Positions 43,801 to 50,519 of a DNA stretch of 50,519 nt are shown in pieces. The notes below the pieces were generated by a model. That model was not told the DNA's origin, ran no database searches, and saw only the letters and a list, made by a program, of their open reading frames with translations. Numbering within the stretch: the first letter of the stretch is position 1; every line of letters starts with the position of its first letter. The translations under genes were made by a program, and so were the position numbers. The stretch spans positions 1 through 50,519 of the forward strand of contig CAIVVS010000216.1 of NCBI GenBank assembly GCA_903909415.1. The letters run 5' to 3'. Source of the stretch: an uncultured Pseudomonadota bacterium (GTDB lineage Bacteria; Pseudomonadota; Gammaproteobacteria; Burkholderiales; SG8-39).

Positions 43801-45449
43801 GCGCCGCAGCCGCGCGCGGCGGGGCGCAGGCCGGCGCGCCACCCGCGCCGCCGCGCTCGGACTCGGCCGACGTCGCGCTGCTGCTGGAGGGCACCTACCC
43901 CTACGTCGCCGGGGGCGTGTCCTCCTGGGTGCACCAGATCATCCGCGGCTTCCCGGACATCCGCTATGCCATCTACTTCCTCGGCAGCCGCAAGCAGGAC
44001 TACGGCAGGATGAAGTACGAGTTCCCGGCCAACGTGGTGCACTTCGAGGAACACTACATCTACGAGAAGAGCGAGGCCCCGCCGGTGGAGGCGGCCGAGG
44101 GCGACGCGGAGATGTTCGCGCTGGTCGATCGGCTGCACGACTATTTCAAGGCGCCGCGCGCCAACGCCGCGGACTCGGGACTGCTGGGCGAACTCGCCCC
44201 GGAGCTGACCGGGCGCCTGCCGCACGGGCACTTCCTCTACAGCGAGCGCGCCTGGAACTACATCCGCGCGCAGTACCGGCGCTACTGCACCGACCCGTCC
44301 TTCGTGGACTACTTCTGGACCGTGCGCACCATGCATGCGCCGGTCTGGGTGCTGGCGAAGGTGGTGGACAACATGATCCCGGTGCGCGCCTTCCACACCG
44401 TATCCACCGGCTACGCGGGCTTCCTGGGCGCGATGCTCAAACGCCGCTACGGCCGGCCGCTGGTGCTGTCCGAGCACGGCATCTATACCAAGGAACGCAA
44501 GATCGACCTGTTCTCGGCGCAATGGATCGCCGACAACCGCACGGTGTTCCAGCGCGACGCCACCGAGGTCAGCTACTTCCGGCAGATGTGGATCCGCTTT
44601 TTCGAGGCGCTGGGGCGCACCTGCTACGACGCCTCGGATTCGATCATCGCGCTCTACGAGGTGAACCGGCTGCGGCAGGTGGCCGACGGCGCCGACCCGG
44701 CGCGCACCCGCAACATCCCCAACGGCATCGACCTGCCGCGCCTGTCGCAGCTGCGCGCGCTGCGCCCGGCCGACCCGCCGCCGGTGCTGTGCCTGATCGG
44801 GCGCGTCGTGCCGATCAAGGACGTGAAGACCTACATCCGCGCCATGCGCACGGTCGCCAACCGCATGCCCGCGGCCGAAGCCTGGATCGCCGGGCCCGAG
44901 GACGAGGACCCGGCCTACGCCGCCGAGTGCAAGGCGCTGGTCGCCAGCCTCGGGCTGGAGGACAAGGTGAAGTTCCTGGGGTTCCAGAAGCTCACCGACA
45001 TCCTTCCCAGGATCGGCCTGGTGGTGCTCTCCTCGATCAGCGAGGCGCTGCCGCTGGTGCTGCTGGAGGGCTACGCTGCGGGCGTGCCGGCGGTGTCCAC
45101 CGACGTCGGCTCCTGCCGGCAGCTGATCGAGGGGCTGGACGAGGAGGATCGCGCGCTGGGCGTGTCCGGGCGCGTGGTCGGCATCGCCGACCCGCAGGCG
45201 CTGGCCGCCGCCGCGATCGAGCTGCTCGCCGACACCGGCGCCTGGCACGCCGCCGCGGCCGCCGGCATGCGCCGCGTCGAGCGCTACTACACCCAGGACA
45301 TCATGTTCGCGCGCTACCGCGCGGTGTACGACGCGGCGCTGGCGGCAACGCCCGCGGCAGCGGGGCCCGGGAACACGCCCGCCACGGCTGCCGGGACCAC
45401 CGCCCCGGCGGCATGCCCGTTCCCGCACGGCGCGAAGGCGAAGGGCTGA
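43797..45449 (+). CDS. pelF: PelF, cytoplasmic GT4 glycosyltransferase
   Basis: 550 residues, slightly longer than usual because of an Ala/Pro-rich N-terminus (about 25 residues) and a Pro/Ala-rich C-tail. The N-terminal motif DVALLLEGTYPYVAGGVSSW is diagnostic of PelF. The C-terminal half has the GT4 pattern: RNIPNGIDLPRL, LIGRVVPIKDVKTYIRAM, and E416-x7-E424 in SEALPLVLLEGYAAG. It polymerises the sugar nucleotide (UDP-GalNAc/GlcNAc type) into Pel. Translation is coupled to pelE; the frame open further upstream is a shadow of pelE. Confidence 0.95.
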   Translation: MSAAAARGGAQAGAPPAPPRSDSADVALLLEGTYPYVAGGVSSWVHQIIRGFPDIRYAIYFLGSRKQDYGRMKYEFPANVVHFEEHYIYEKSEAPPVEAAEGDAEMFALVDRLHDYFKAPRANAADSGLLGELAPELTGRLPHGHFLYSERAWNYIRAQYRRYCTDPSFVDYFWTVRTMHAPVWVLAKVVDNMIPVRAFHTVSTGYAGFLGAMLKRRYGRPLVLSEHGIYTKERKIDLFSAQWIADNRTVFQRDATEVSYFRQMWIRFFEALGRTCYDASDSIIALYEVNRLRQVADGADPARTRNIPNGIDLPRLSQLRALRPADPPPVLCLIGRVVPIKDVKTYIRAMRTVANRMPAAEAWIAGPEDEDPAYAAECKALVASLGLEDKVKFLGFQKLTDILPRIGLVVLSSISEALPLVLLEGYAAGVPAVSTDVGSCRQLIEGLDEEDRALGVSGRVVGIADPQALAAAAIELLADTGAWHAAAAAGMRRVERYYTQDIMFARYRAVYDAALAATPAAAGPGNTPATAAGTTAPAACPFPHGAKAKG

Positions 45450-45450
45450 C

Positions 45451-46821
45451 ATGGCCGGCATCGGCTTCGAGCTGAGGAAGCTGCTGCGCAAGGACAGCTA
45501 CACCGGGCTGCTGCAGGCCTATGCCTACGCCGGAATCATCAGTTCCGGGCCCTGGGTGCTGTCCATCATCGGCATCCTGCTGATCGGCGTGCTGTCGGTG
45601 ACGGTGGTGGTGCCCAACCTGCTCATCACCCAGTTCCAGATCTCGGTCACCTACCTGATGCTCACCTCGCTGATCCTCACCGGAGGCATCCAGCTCGCGT
45701 TCACGCGCTTCATCGCCGACAGGCTGTTCGAGAAGAAGGACGCGATGGTGATGCCCAACTTCAACGGCGTGCTGCTGGTGGTGATGGGCACGGCGGGCGT
45801 CATCGGGCTGGTGCTCGCGCTGTGGCCGTTCGCCGGCACGCCGGACCTGTACCGGGTGCTGATGCTGGCGGGCTTCGTCACCATGTGCGGCATCTGGGTG
45901 ACCACCATCTTCCTGTCGGGCATGCGCAAGTACAAGGAGATCGTCTGGCTGTTCGCGCTCGGCTACGGCGTGACCGTGGCCTGCGCGCTGTCGCTCCGGT
46001 CGCTGGGCACCGAGGGCCTGCTGCTGGGCTTCGTGATCGGCCACTTCGTGCTGTTCACCGGGATGATCACCATGGTGCTGCGCGAGTTCCCCTCGGACCG
46101 CTTCATGTCCTTCGACTTCGCGAAGAAGGGCGCGATGTATCCCTCGCTGATGGTGTCGGGGATGCTGTTCAACATGGCGGTGTGGGCCGACAAGGTGCTG
46201 TTCTGGTACTTCCCGGGCACCGGCCAGGAAGTGATCGGCCCGCTGCGCGCCTCGCTGATCTACGACATGCCAGTGTTCCTCGCCTACCTCGCGATCATCC
46301 CGGGCATGGCGGTGTTCCTGGTGCGCATCGAGACCGACTTCGTGGAGTACTTCGAGAAGTTCTACGACGCGGTGCGCGAGGGCGGGTCGCTGGACTTCAT
46401 CGAGCAGATGCGCGACGAGATGGTGTTTACCATCCGCCAGGGCCTGTTCGAGATCATGAAGATCCAGACCATCGCCGTGCTGGTGGTCTTCGTCGCCGGC
46501 CCGGTGCTGCTCGACTGGCTGGGCATCTCGCAGCTCTACCTGCCGCTGCTCTACATCGACGTGGTCGCCGCCGGCCTCCAGGTGGTGCTGCTGGGGATAC
46601 TGAACATCTTCTTCTACCTGGACCGGCGCATCGCGGTGCTGTTCCTGACCGCGCTGTTCCTGGTGCTGAACGTGGGCCTCACGTTCTGGTCGCTGGCGCT
46701 GGGCGCGGCCTTCTACGGCTACGGCTTCGCGATCGCGCTGCTGGTCACGGTCCTGATGGCCATGGGCATCCTGGAGAGGCGCCTGGCCAAGCTGGAGTAC
46801 GAGACCTTCATGCTGCAGTAG
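45451..46821 (+). CDS. pelG: PelG, inner-membrane Pel transporter
   Basis: 456 residues with about 12 membrane helices, of the MATE/Wzx-like flippase superfamily. The N-terminus MAGIGFELRKLLRKDSYTGL is characteristic of PelG. It moves the growing polymer across the inner membrane with PelD, PelE and PelF. The ATG lies one base after the pelF stop. Last gene of the operon; the convergent tldD begins to be read 90 bases further on. Confidence 0.95.
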   Translation: MAGIGFELRKLLRKDSYTGLLQAYAYAGIISSGPWVLSIIGILLIGVLSVTVVVPNLLITQFQISVTYLMLTSLILTGGIQLAFTRFIADRLFEKKDAMVMPNFNGVLLVVMGTAGVIGLVLALWPFAGTPDLYRVLMLAGFVTMCGIWVTTIFLSGMRKYKEIVWLFALGYGVTVACALSLRSLGTEGLLLGFVIGHFVLFTGMITMVLREFPSDRFMSFDFAKKGAMYPSLMVSGMLFNMAVWADKVLFWYFPGTGQEVIGPLRASLIYDMPVFLAYLAIIPGMAVFLVRIETDFVEYFEKFYDAVREGGSLDFIEQMRDEMVFTIRQGLFEIMKIQTIAVLVVFVAGPVLLDWLGISQLYLPLLYIDVVAAGLQVVLLGILNIFFYLDRRIAVLFLTALFLVLNVGLTFWSLALGAAFYGYGFAIALLVTVLMAMGILERRLAKLEYETFMLQ

Positions 46822-46863
46822 CGGCCCGGCGGCTACCCGCTGGAACTAAGCCCGTGCCACCCG

Positions 46864-46880
46864 TTCCGCCGCAGGCGGAA
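46864..46880. terminator. Hairpin after pelG
   Basis: TTCCGCC-GCA-GGCGGAA, perfect 7-bp stem, 43 bases after the pelG stop. No T-run follows. Confidence 0.4.
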
Positions 46881-46890
46881 GCGTCAAGGA

Positions 46891-46932
46891 CACGGTAGGT
46901 GGGAAGGGCCTCAGCCCGTCCCACCTACCGTG
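46891..46932. terminator. Long perfect hairpin overlapping the tldD stop
   Basis: Perfect 14-bp stem CACGGTAGGTGGGA / TCCCACCTACCGTG with a loop that can pair again (GGGC-CTCA-GCCC). One arm encodes the last TldD codons (LTVGGT), and the tldD stop lies in the loop. It sits between convergent pelG and tldD and probably stops transcription from both sides. Confidence 0.6.
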
Positions 46933-48371
46933 AGGCCGTCGATGCGCAGCGACGGCTGGCCCACGCCCACCGGCACGCTCTGCCCTTCCTTGCCGCAGGT
47001 GCCCACGCCCGAATCCAGCTTCAGGTCGTTGCCGATCATGGACACGCGGGTGAGGGAATCCGGGCCGTTGCCGATCAGCGTGGCGCCCTTCACCGGGCGC
47101 GTCACCTTGCCGTCCTCGATCATGTAGGCCTCGGAGGCCGAGAACACGAACTTGCCGCTGGTGATGTCCACCTGCCCGCCACCGAAGTTCACCGCGTACA
47201 GCCCGTTCTTCACCGAGGCGATGATCTCCGCGGGGTCGCGGTCGCCGTTGAGCATGTAGGTGTTGGTCATGCGCGGCATGGTGGTGTGCGCGTAGGACTC
47301 GCGCCGGCCGTTGCCGGTCACGGGCACCTTCATGAGGCGCGCGTTCATCGAATCCTGCATGTAGCCGCGCAGCACGCCGTCCTCGATCAGGGTGGTGCAG
47401 CGCGTGGGGTTGCCTTCGTCATCCATGTTGAGCGAGCCGCGCCGCCCGGGCAGCGTGCCGTCGTCGACCACGGTGACGCCTTTGGACGCGACGCGCTCGC
47501 CGATGCGCCCGGAGAAGGCCGAGGAGCCCTTGCGGTTGAAGTCACCCTCCAGACCGTGGCCCACCGCCTCGTGCAGCAGCACGCCCGGCCAGCCCGGGCC
47601 GACCACCACGGTCATGGTGCCGGCCGGGGCCGGCTGCGAGGCCAGGTTGACCAGCGCCTGCGACACCGCCTGGCCGGCGAACTCCTCCAGCCGCGCCTCG
47701 TTGAAATACAGGTAGTCGCCGCGCCCGCCGCCGCCCGAGGAGCCCTGCTCGCGCCGGCCGTCCTGCTCGGCGATCACCGTGACCGACATGCGCACCAGCG
47801 GCCGCAGGTCCGCCGCGATCACGCCGTCGGAGCGCGCCACCATCACCACGTCGTACTCCCCGCCCAGGCTCGCCATCACCTGCACCACGCGCGGGTCCTT
47901 CGCGCGGCACATGCGCTCCAGGCGCTCCAGCAGCGCGACCTTCTCCTCGTCGGCGATCGACGCCAGCGGGTCGATGCCGCGGTACAGCGGCGCGCGCTTC
48001 GCGGCCGCGACCCTGCCCTTGCGGGCGATGGCCGCGCGGCCGGACTTGCCCTGGCGGCCGATGGCGCGCGTGGCCAGCGCCGCGTCCTGCAGCGAGGCCA
48101 GGCTGATGTCGTCCGAGTACGCGAACGCGGTCTTCTCGCCGGCGATGGCGCGCACGCCCACGCCCTGCTCGATGTTGAAGCTGCCCGACTTGACGATGCC
48201 CTCCTCGAGGCTCCAGCCCTCGCTGCGCGAGTACTGGAAGTAGAGGTCCGCGTAGTCCAGCTTGTGCGCCATCATCGAGGCGAACACGCCTTCCAGCGCG
48301 GCCGGGGTCAGGTCGTGCTGTTCCAGCAGTTGCAGGCTGGCGTTGCGGAACACGGAATCGGGAGCGTTCAT
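46911..48371 (-). CDS. tldD: TldD metalloprotease
   Basis: 486 residues. TldD acts with TldE (PmbA) as a zinc protease on unfolded or modified peptides in the cytoplasm. The active-site motif [11 protein letters not shown] gives ligands His267 and His271 with Glu268, close to the positions in E. coli. Other conserved parts: [41 protein letters not shown] and [12 protein letters not shown]. The last codons form an arm of a terminator-like hairpin. The partner pmbA/tldE is not in the window. Upstream lie a nitrilase-family gene and yhdP, a common beta/gammaproteobacterial order. Confidence 0.95.
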   Translation of the reverse strand: MNAPDSVFRNASLQLLEQHDLTPAALEGVFASMMAHKLDYADLYFQYSRSEGWSLEEGIVKSGSFNIEQGVGVRAIAGEKTAFAYSDDISLASLQDAALATRAIGRQGKSGRAAIARKGRVAAAKRAPLYRGIDPLASIADEEKVALLERLERMCRAKDPRVVQVMASLGGEYDVVMVARSDGVIAADLRPLVRMSVTVIAEQDGRREQGSSGGGGRGDYLYFNEARLEEFAGQAVSQALVNLASQPAPAGTMTVVVGPGWPGVLLHEAVGHGLEGDFNRKGSSAFSGRIGERVASKGVTVVDDGTLPGRRGSLNMDDEGNPTRCTTLIEDGVLRGYMQDSMNARLMKVPVTGNGRRESYAHTTMPRMTNTYMLNGDRDPAEIIASVKNGLYAVNFGGGQVDITSGKFVFSASEAYMIEDGKVTRPVKGATLIGNGPDSLTRVSMIGNDLKLDSGVGTCGKEGQSVPVGVGQPSLRIDGLTVGGTG

Positions 48372-48506
48372 CGTTGGGTGGGCCTCGATGGAAGAACCGG
48401 GATTTTACCCCCCGTGCGGTTCCGACCCCGGGCAAGGATTGCGCGAGGCTGGCGATACACCGGCAGCGCGAAGGGGCATGCCGCCGCGCGGTGTGACTGG
48501 GCGGCT

Positions 48507-48550
48507 CGGGTTGGCCTCGGGCTGGCCGCGGGTTCGCCGCAGGTTGGCCG
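48507..48550. repeat. 11-bp tandem repeat
   Basis: Four 11-bp units (CGGGTTGGCCT, CGGGCTGGCCG, CGGGTTCGCCG, CAGGTTGGCCG) in the spacer between the nitrilase gene and tldD, ending 8 bases beyond the nitrilase stop. The rest of this 186-base spacer shows no gene. Confidence 0.6.
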
Positions 48551-48557
48551 CAGGGTC

Positions 48558-49388
48558 CTACAGCGTCGCCCGCCGGTGCGCGAGCGCCGGCAGCGAGGCG
48601 CGCGCGGTCGCGGCCACCGCGGGGTCGATGTCGGCCAGCACCACGCCCTCGCCCTCGGCCAGTTCCGCGACCACCGTGCCCCAGGGATCGACCACCATGG
48701 TGTGGCCGTGCGTGCGCCGCCCGTTCGGGTGCAGCCCGCCCTGCGCCGGCGCCACCATCCAAGCGAGGTTCTCGATGGCGCGCGCGCGCACCAGCGTCTC
48801 CCAGTGCGCGCGGCCGGTGGTGGCGGTGAAGGCCGAGGGGGCGAACAGGATGTCGGGCTGGCCGAGCGCGCGGTACAGCTCGGGAAAGCGCAGGTCGTAG
48901 CACACCGACAGGCCGAGGCGGCCGAAAGGCGAGTCCAGCGCCACCGGCGTGTCACCGGCGAGGATGGTGCGTGCCTCGTCGAAGCGCTCGGCGCCGTTGT
49001 CGAAGCCGAACAAATGGATCTTGTCGTAGCGCGCCACGCGCGCGCCCTGCGCATCGAACACCAGGCAGCTGTTCCACACCTTGGCCGGGTCCGGGCAGGC
49101 CAGCGGCAGCGTGCCGCCGACGATCCACACGCCGTGGCGGCGCGCCGCATCGGCCAGGAAGCGCTGCACCGGTGCCGCCGCGGCCGATGACGACGCGGCG
49201 TCGTCCTCGCGCACCGCGACCTTGTCGGTGTCGCGCCGGCCCAGGATGCAGAAGTACTCCGGCAGCGCGACCAGCTTCGCGCCCGATGCCGCGGCCTCGG
49301 CGATCAGTTCGCCGGCGCGCGCGAGGTTGTCCGCCACCCCGGGCGAGGACAGCATCTGGATCGCGGCCACCCGGAACGGCGCGTTCAT
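48558..49388 (-). CDS. Carbon-nitrogen hydrolase (nitrilase superfamily)
   Basis: 276 residues. The catalytic triad is visible: Glu44 (ALPEYF), Lys123 (RYDKIHLF) and Cys163 ([14 protein letters not shown]). The [13 protein letters not shown] block and overall length place it in the Nit branch, whose members act as omega-amidases or deaminated-glutathione amidases in metabolite repair. A short Ala/Ser-rich insert (about 60-72) is unusual. The ATG is set by the family's first strand (FRVAAIQM); no ribosome site precedes it because copy C of the dispersed repeat abuts the codon. Confidence 0.92.
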   Translation of the reverse strand: MNAPFRVAAIQMLSSPGVADNLARAGELIAEAAASGAKLVALPEYFCILGRRDTDKVAVREDDAASSSAAAAPVQRFLADAARRHGVWIVGGTLPLACPDPAKVWNSCLVFDAQGARVARYDKIHLFGFDNGAERFDEARTILAGDTPVALDSPFGRLGLSVCYDLRFPELYRALGQPDILFAPSAFTATTGRAHWETLVRARAIENLAWMVAPAQGGLHPNGRRTHGHTMVVDPWGTVVAELAEGEGVVLADIDPAVAATARASLPALAHRRATL

Positions 49389-49429
49389 GGAAAAACAGCC
49401 TGAAAAACGATCAAGTCGCTGTTTTTATT
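49389..49429 (-). repeat. Dispersed about 40-nt intergenic repeat, copy C
   Basis: On the minus strand AATAAAAACAGCGACTTGATC, then GTTTTTCAGG and CTGTTTTTCC, ending exactly at the base before the nitrilase ATG. Similar along its length to copy A (13788-13826) and, in the first 17 bases, to copy B. It fills nearly all of the 48-base gap between yhdP and the nitrilase gene. Confidence 0.7.
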
Positions 49430-49436
49430 CATTTTT

Positions 49437-50519
49437 TTACTGCCCTGCCCCGGTACGGTCAGCTTCGGTTCCACGCACATCGGTCCGGGTGCGCTCGACC
49501 TTGGGGTCGGTCCAGCTGCCGGTCACCCGGTAGTCCAGCGCCAGCGCCTGGCCGATCGGGTCCTTGAGGATGCGCTGCGCGATCAGCGCCCCGATCCCCG
49601 CGACCGGATTGGCCAGCAGCAGCGCGACGATGGTCGAGGCGCTGTCGCCCAGCGCCGGCACCACGCGCATCTGCAACGACTGCGTTTCCGCCGCGAGGTC
49701 CACCGTGCCGGTCATGGACACGCTGGCGGCCGCGCCGCGCATGCGGAAGTCCTCGGTCTTCATCACGCCCCGGGTGATCTGCGCGTTGGCGGCGAGGGTG
49801 TCGTAGCTGAAGCCCTCGCGGAACAGGTCGCGTATGTCGAGCGTGATCAACGACTGCAGCGAAAGTATCCCGAGCAGCTTGGCGATGCCGGGGTCGGCGC
49901 GCAGGAACTGGCCCTTCTCCGCCGACAGCGTGACGTTCCCGGTGAGCGTCGGGTAGTCCACCGACTGCGGGTTGCCCGCCCAGCCGACCTTGCCCGACAG
50001 CGCCGCGCTGCCGCGCGCCGCGGCGCCGGCGAAGCCCAGCCGGTTCAGGTACTGCCCGGCGTCGCTCACCTCCAGCTTGAAGCTGAGCGAGATCGAGGGC
50101 CGCAATGCCCAGCTCTGCCACACCCCGTCGGCGGTGAGCACGCTCTCGGGGGTGCTCAGCACCAGGCGTTCGATCCGCCAGTCGCGCGCCTGGTTCACCG
50201 CGACGAGCTCGAGCTTGCCGAGGTCGCGCTCGCGCGCGTGGAAGCGGTCGGCGACGATGTCCAGCGCCGGCAGCTCGCGCTGCGGGGGCCCGGAGTCCGC
50301 GGCGCCGGGCGCGGGATCGGGCACGGTGAAGTGCTTGAGCCGCGCGACGATGCGCCCGCGGCCCTCCGGGCGCCAGTTGATCACGCCCTCGAGTTCGCGC
50401 GCGGCGATGTTCGCGGCCCAGGCGTTGCCGGTGGACGAGGCGCGCAGCGTCACGTCGTTCAGCCGCTTGCCGCCGAAGTCCAGCGCGCGCGCGCGCAGCG
50501 CCACCGAGCCGATGGCCAG
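49437..50519 (-). CDS. yhdP: YhdP family protein, C-terminal part
   Basis: The last 361 codons of a larger gene that runs off the right edge. The visible part is the AsmA/DUF3971-like C-terminal region of YhdP: DWRIERLVLSTPESVLTADGVW-type repeats of beta-strands, then LLGILSLQSLITLDIRDLFREGFSYDTL and VALLLANPVAGIGALIAQRIL, ending in LDYRVTGSWTDPKVERT, which is typical for the family. YhdP-type proteins are long AsmA-like proteins thought to move phospholipid between the two membranes. An apparent GTG start near 50504 is internal. The next genes are the nitrilase and tldD. Confidence 0.9.
   Translation of the reverse strand: MAIGSVALRARALDFGGKRLNDVTLRASSTGNAWAANIAARELEGVINWRPEGRGRIVARLKHFTVPDPAPGAADSGPPQRELPALDIVADRFHARERDLGKLELVAVNQARDWRIERLVLSTPESVLTADGVWQSWALRPSISLSFKLEVSDAGQYLNRLGFAGAAARGSAALSGKVGWAGNPQSVDYPTLTGNVTLSAEKGQFLRADPGIAKLLGILSLQSLITLDIRDLFREGFSYDTLAANAQITRGVMKTEDFRMRGAAASVSMTGTVDLAAETQSLQMRVVPALGDSASTIVALLLANPVAGIGALIAQRILKDPIGQALALDYRVTGSWTDPKVERTRTDVRGTEADRTGAGQ

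Noticed and set aside
40711..43842. 1043-codon minus-strand frame over pelC-pelE
   Set aside because: Antisense to three well-identified genes; composition typical of shadows in high-GC DNA.

Overview
High-GC (about 70 percent by eye), densely packed chromosome segment. It suggests a betaproteobacterium, probably Burkholderiales: there are three orphan Bug-type solute-binding proteins, a class III CoA-transferase, an NAD-linked Fds-type formate dehydrogenase, a DUF2889-sucC-sucD operon, and a yhdP-nitrilase-tldD cluster. I saw no tRNA, rRNA, CRISPR array, transposase or integrase gene, so this looks like ordinary chromosome rather than a mobile island.

Region by region: (1) 1-5094, minus strand, a Tad/Flp pilus operon read from flp (5094) through a TadG-like protein, a TadE-like protein, an unrecognised secreted protein, a second Flp-like pilin and cpaB into the start of a cpaC-type secretin cut by the window edge. 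(2) 5289-16599, minus strand, a two-partner secretion locus: a Sel1-repeat protein, a TpsB transporter and a giant TpsA adhesin of about 2831 residues with a long Gly/Ala-rich tail. (3) 16783-17822, plus, two tandem single-domain cNMP-fold proteins. (4) 17939-22572, minus, formate dehydrogenase with a fused NuoE-NuoF subunit (fdsB) and the molybdenum subunit fdsA. (5) 22733-27336, plus, Bug - Bug - CoA-transferase - (203-bp tandem duplication) - Bug. (6) 27520-30199, minus, DUF2889-sucC-sucD. (7) 30502-33932, plus, an unknown 370-residue protein, glycerol kinase and a stand-alone receiver protein. (8) 34014-46821, plus, a complete pelABCDEFG exopolysaccharide operon. (9) 46911-50519, minus, tldD, a nitrilase-family amidase and the end of yhdP.

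Three surface-adhesion systems (Tad pili, TPS adhesin, Pel polysaccharide) lie within 47 kb. PelD keeps an RxxD motif, so Pel export is probably gated by c-di-GMP. The metabolic genes handle small organic acids (formate, carboxylates, succinyl-CoA) and glycerol.

The least ordinary signals are a roughly 40-nt dispersed repeat present three times, twice directly in front of a start codon; the 203-bp duplication, which creates a chimeric 48-codon ORF (signal peptide joined to a CoA-transferase tail); the TpsA tail with its terminal cysteine pair; a Tad cluster in which four proteins share the same GQ prepilin-like motif around an unrecognised secreted protein; and the paired cNMP folds that lack the usual phosphate-binding arginine.
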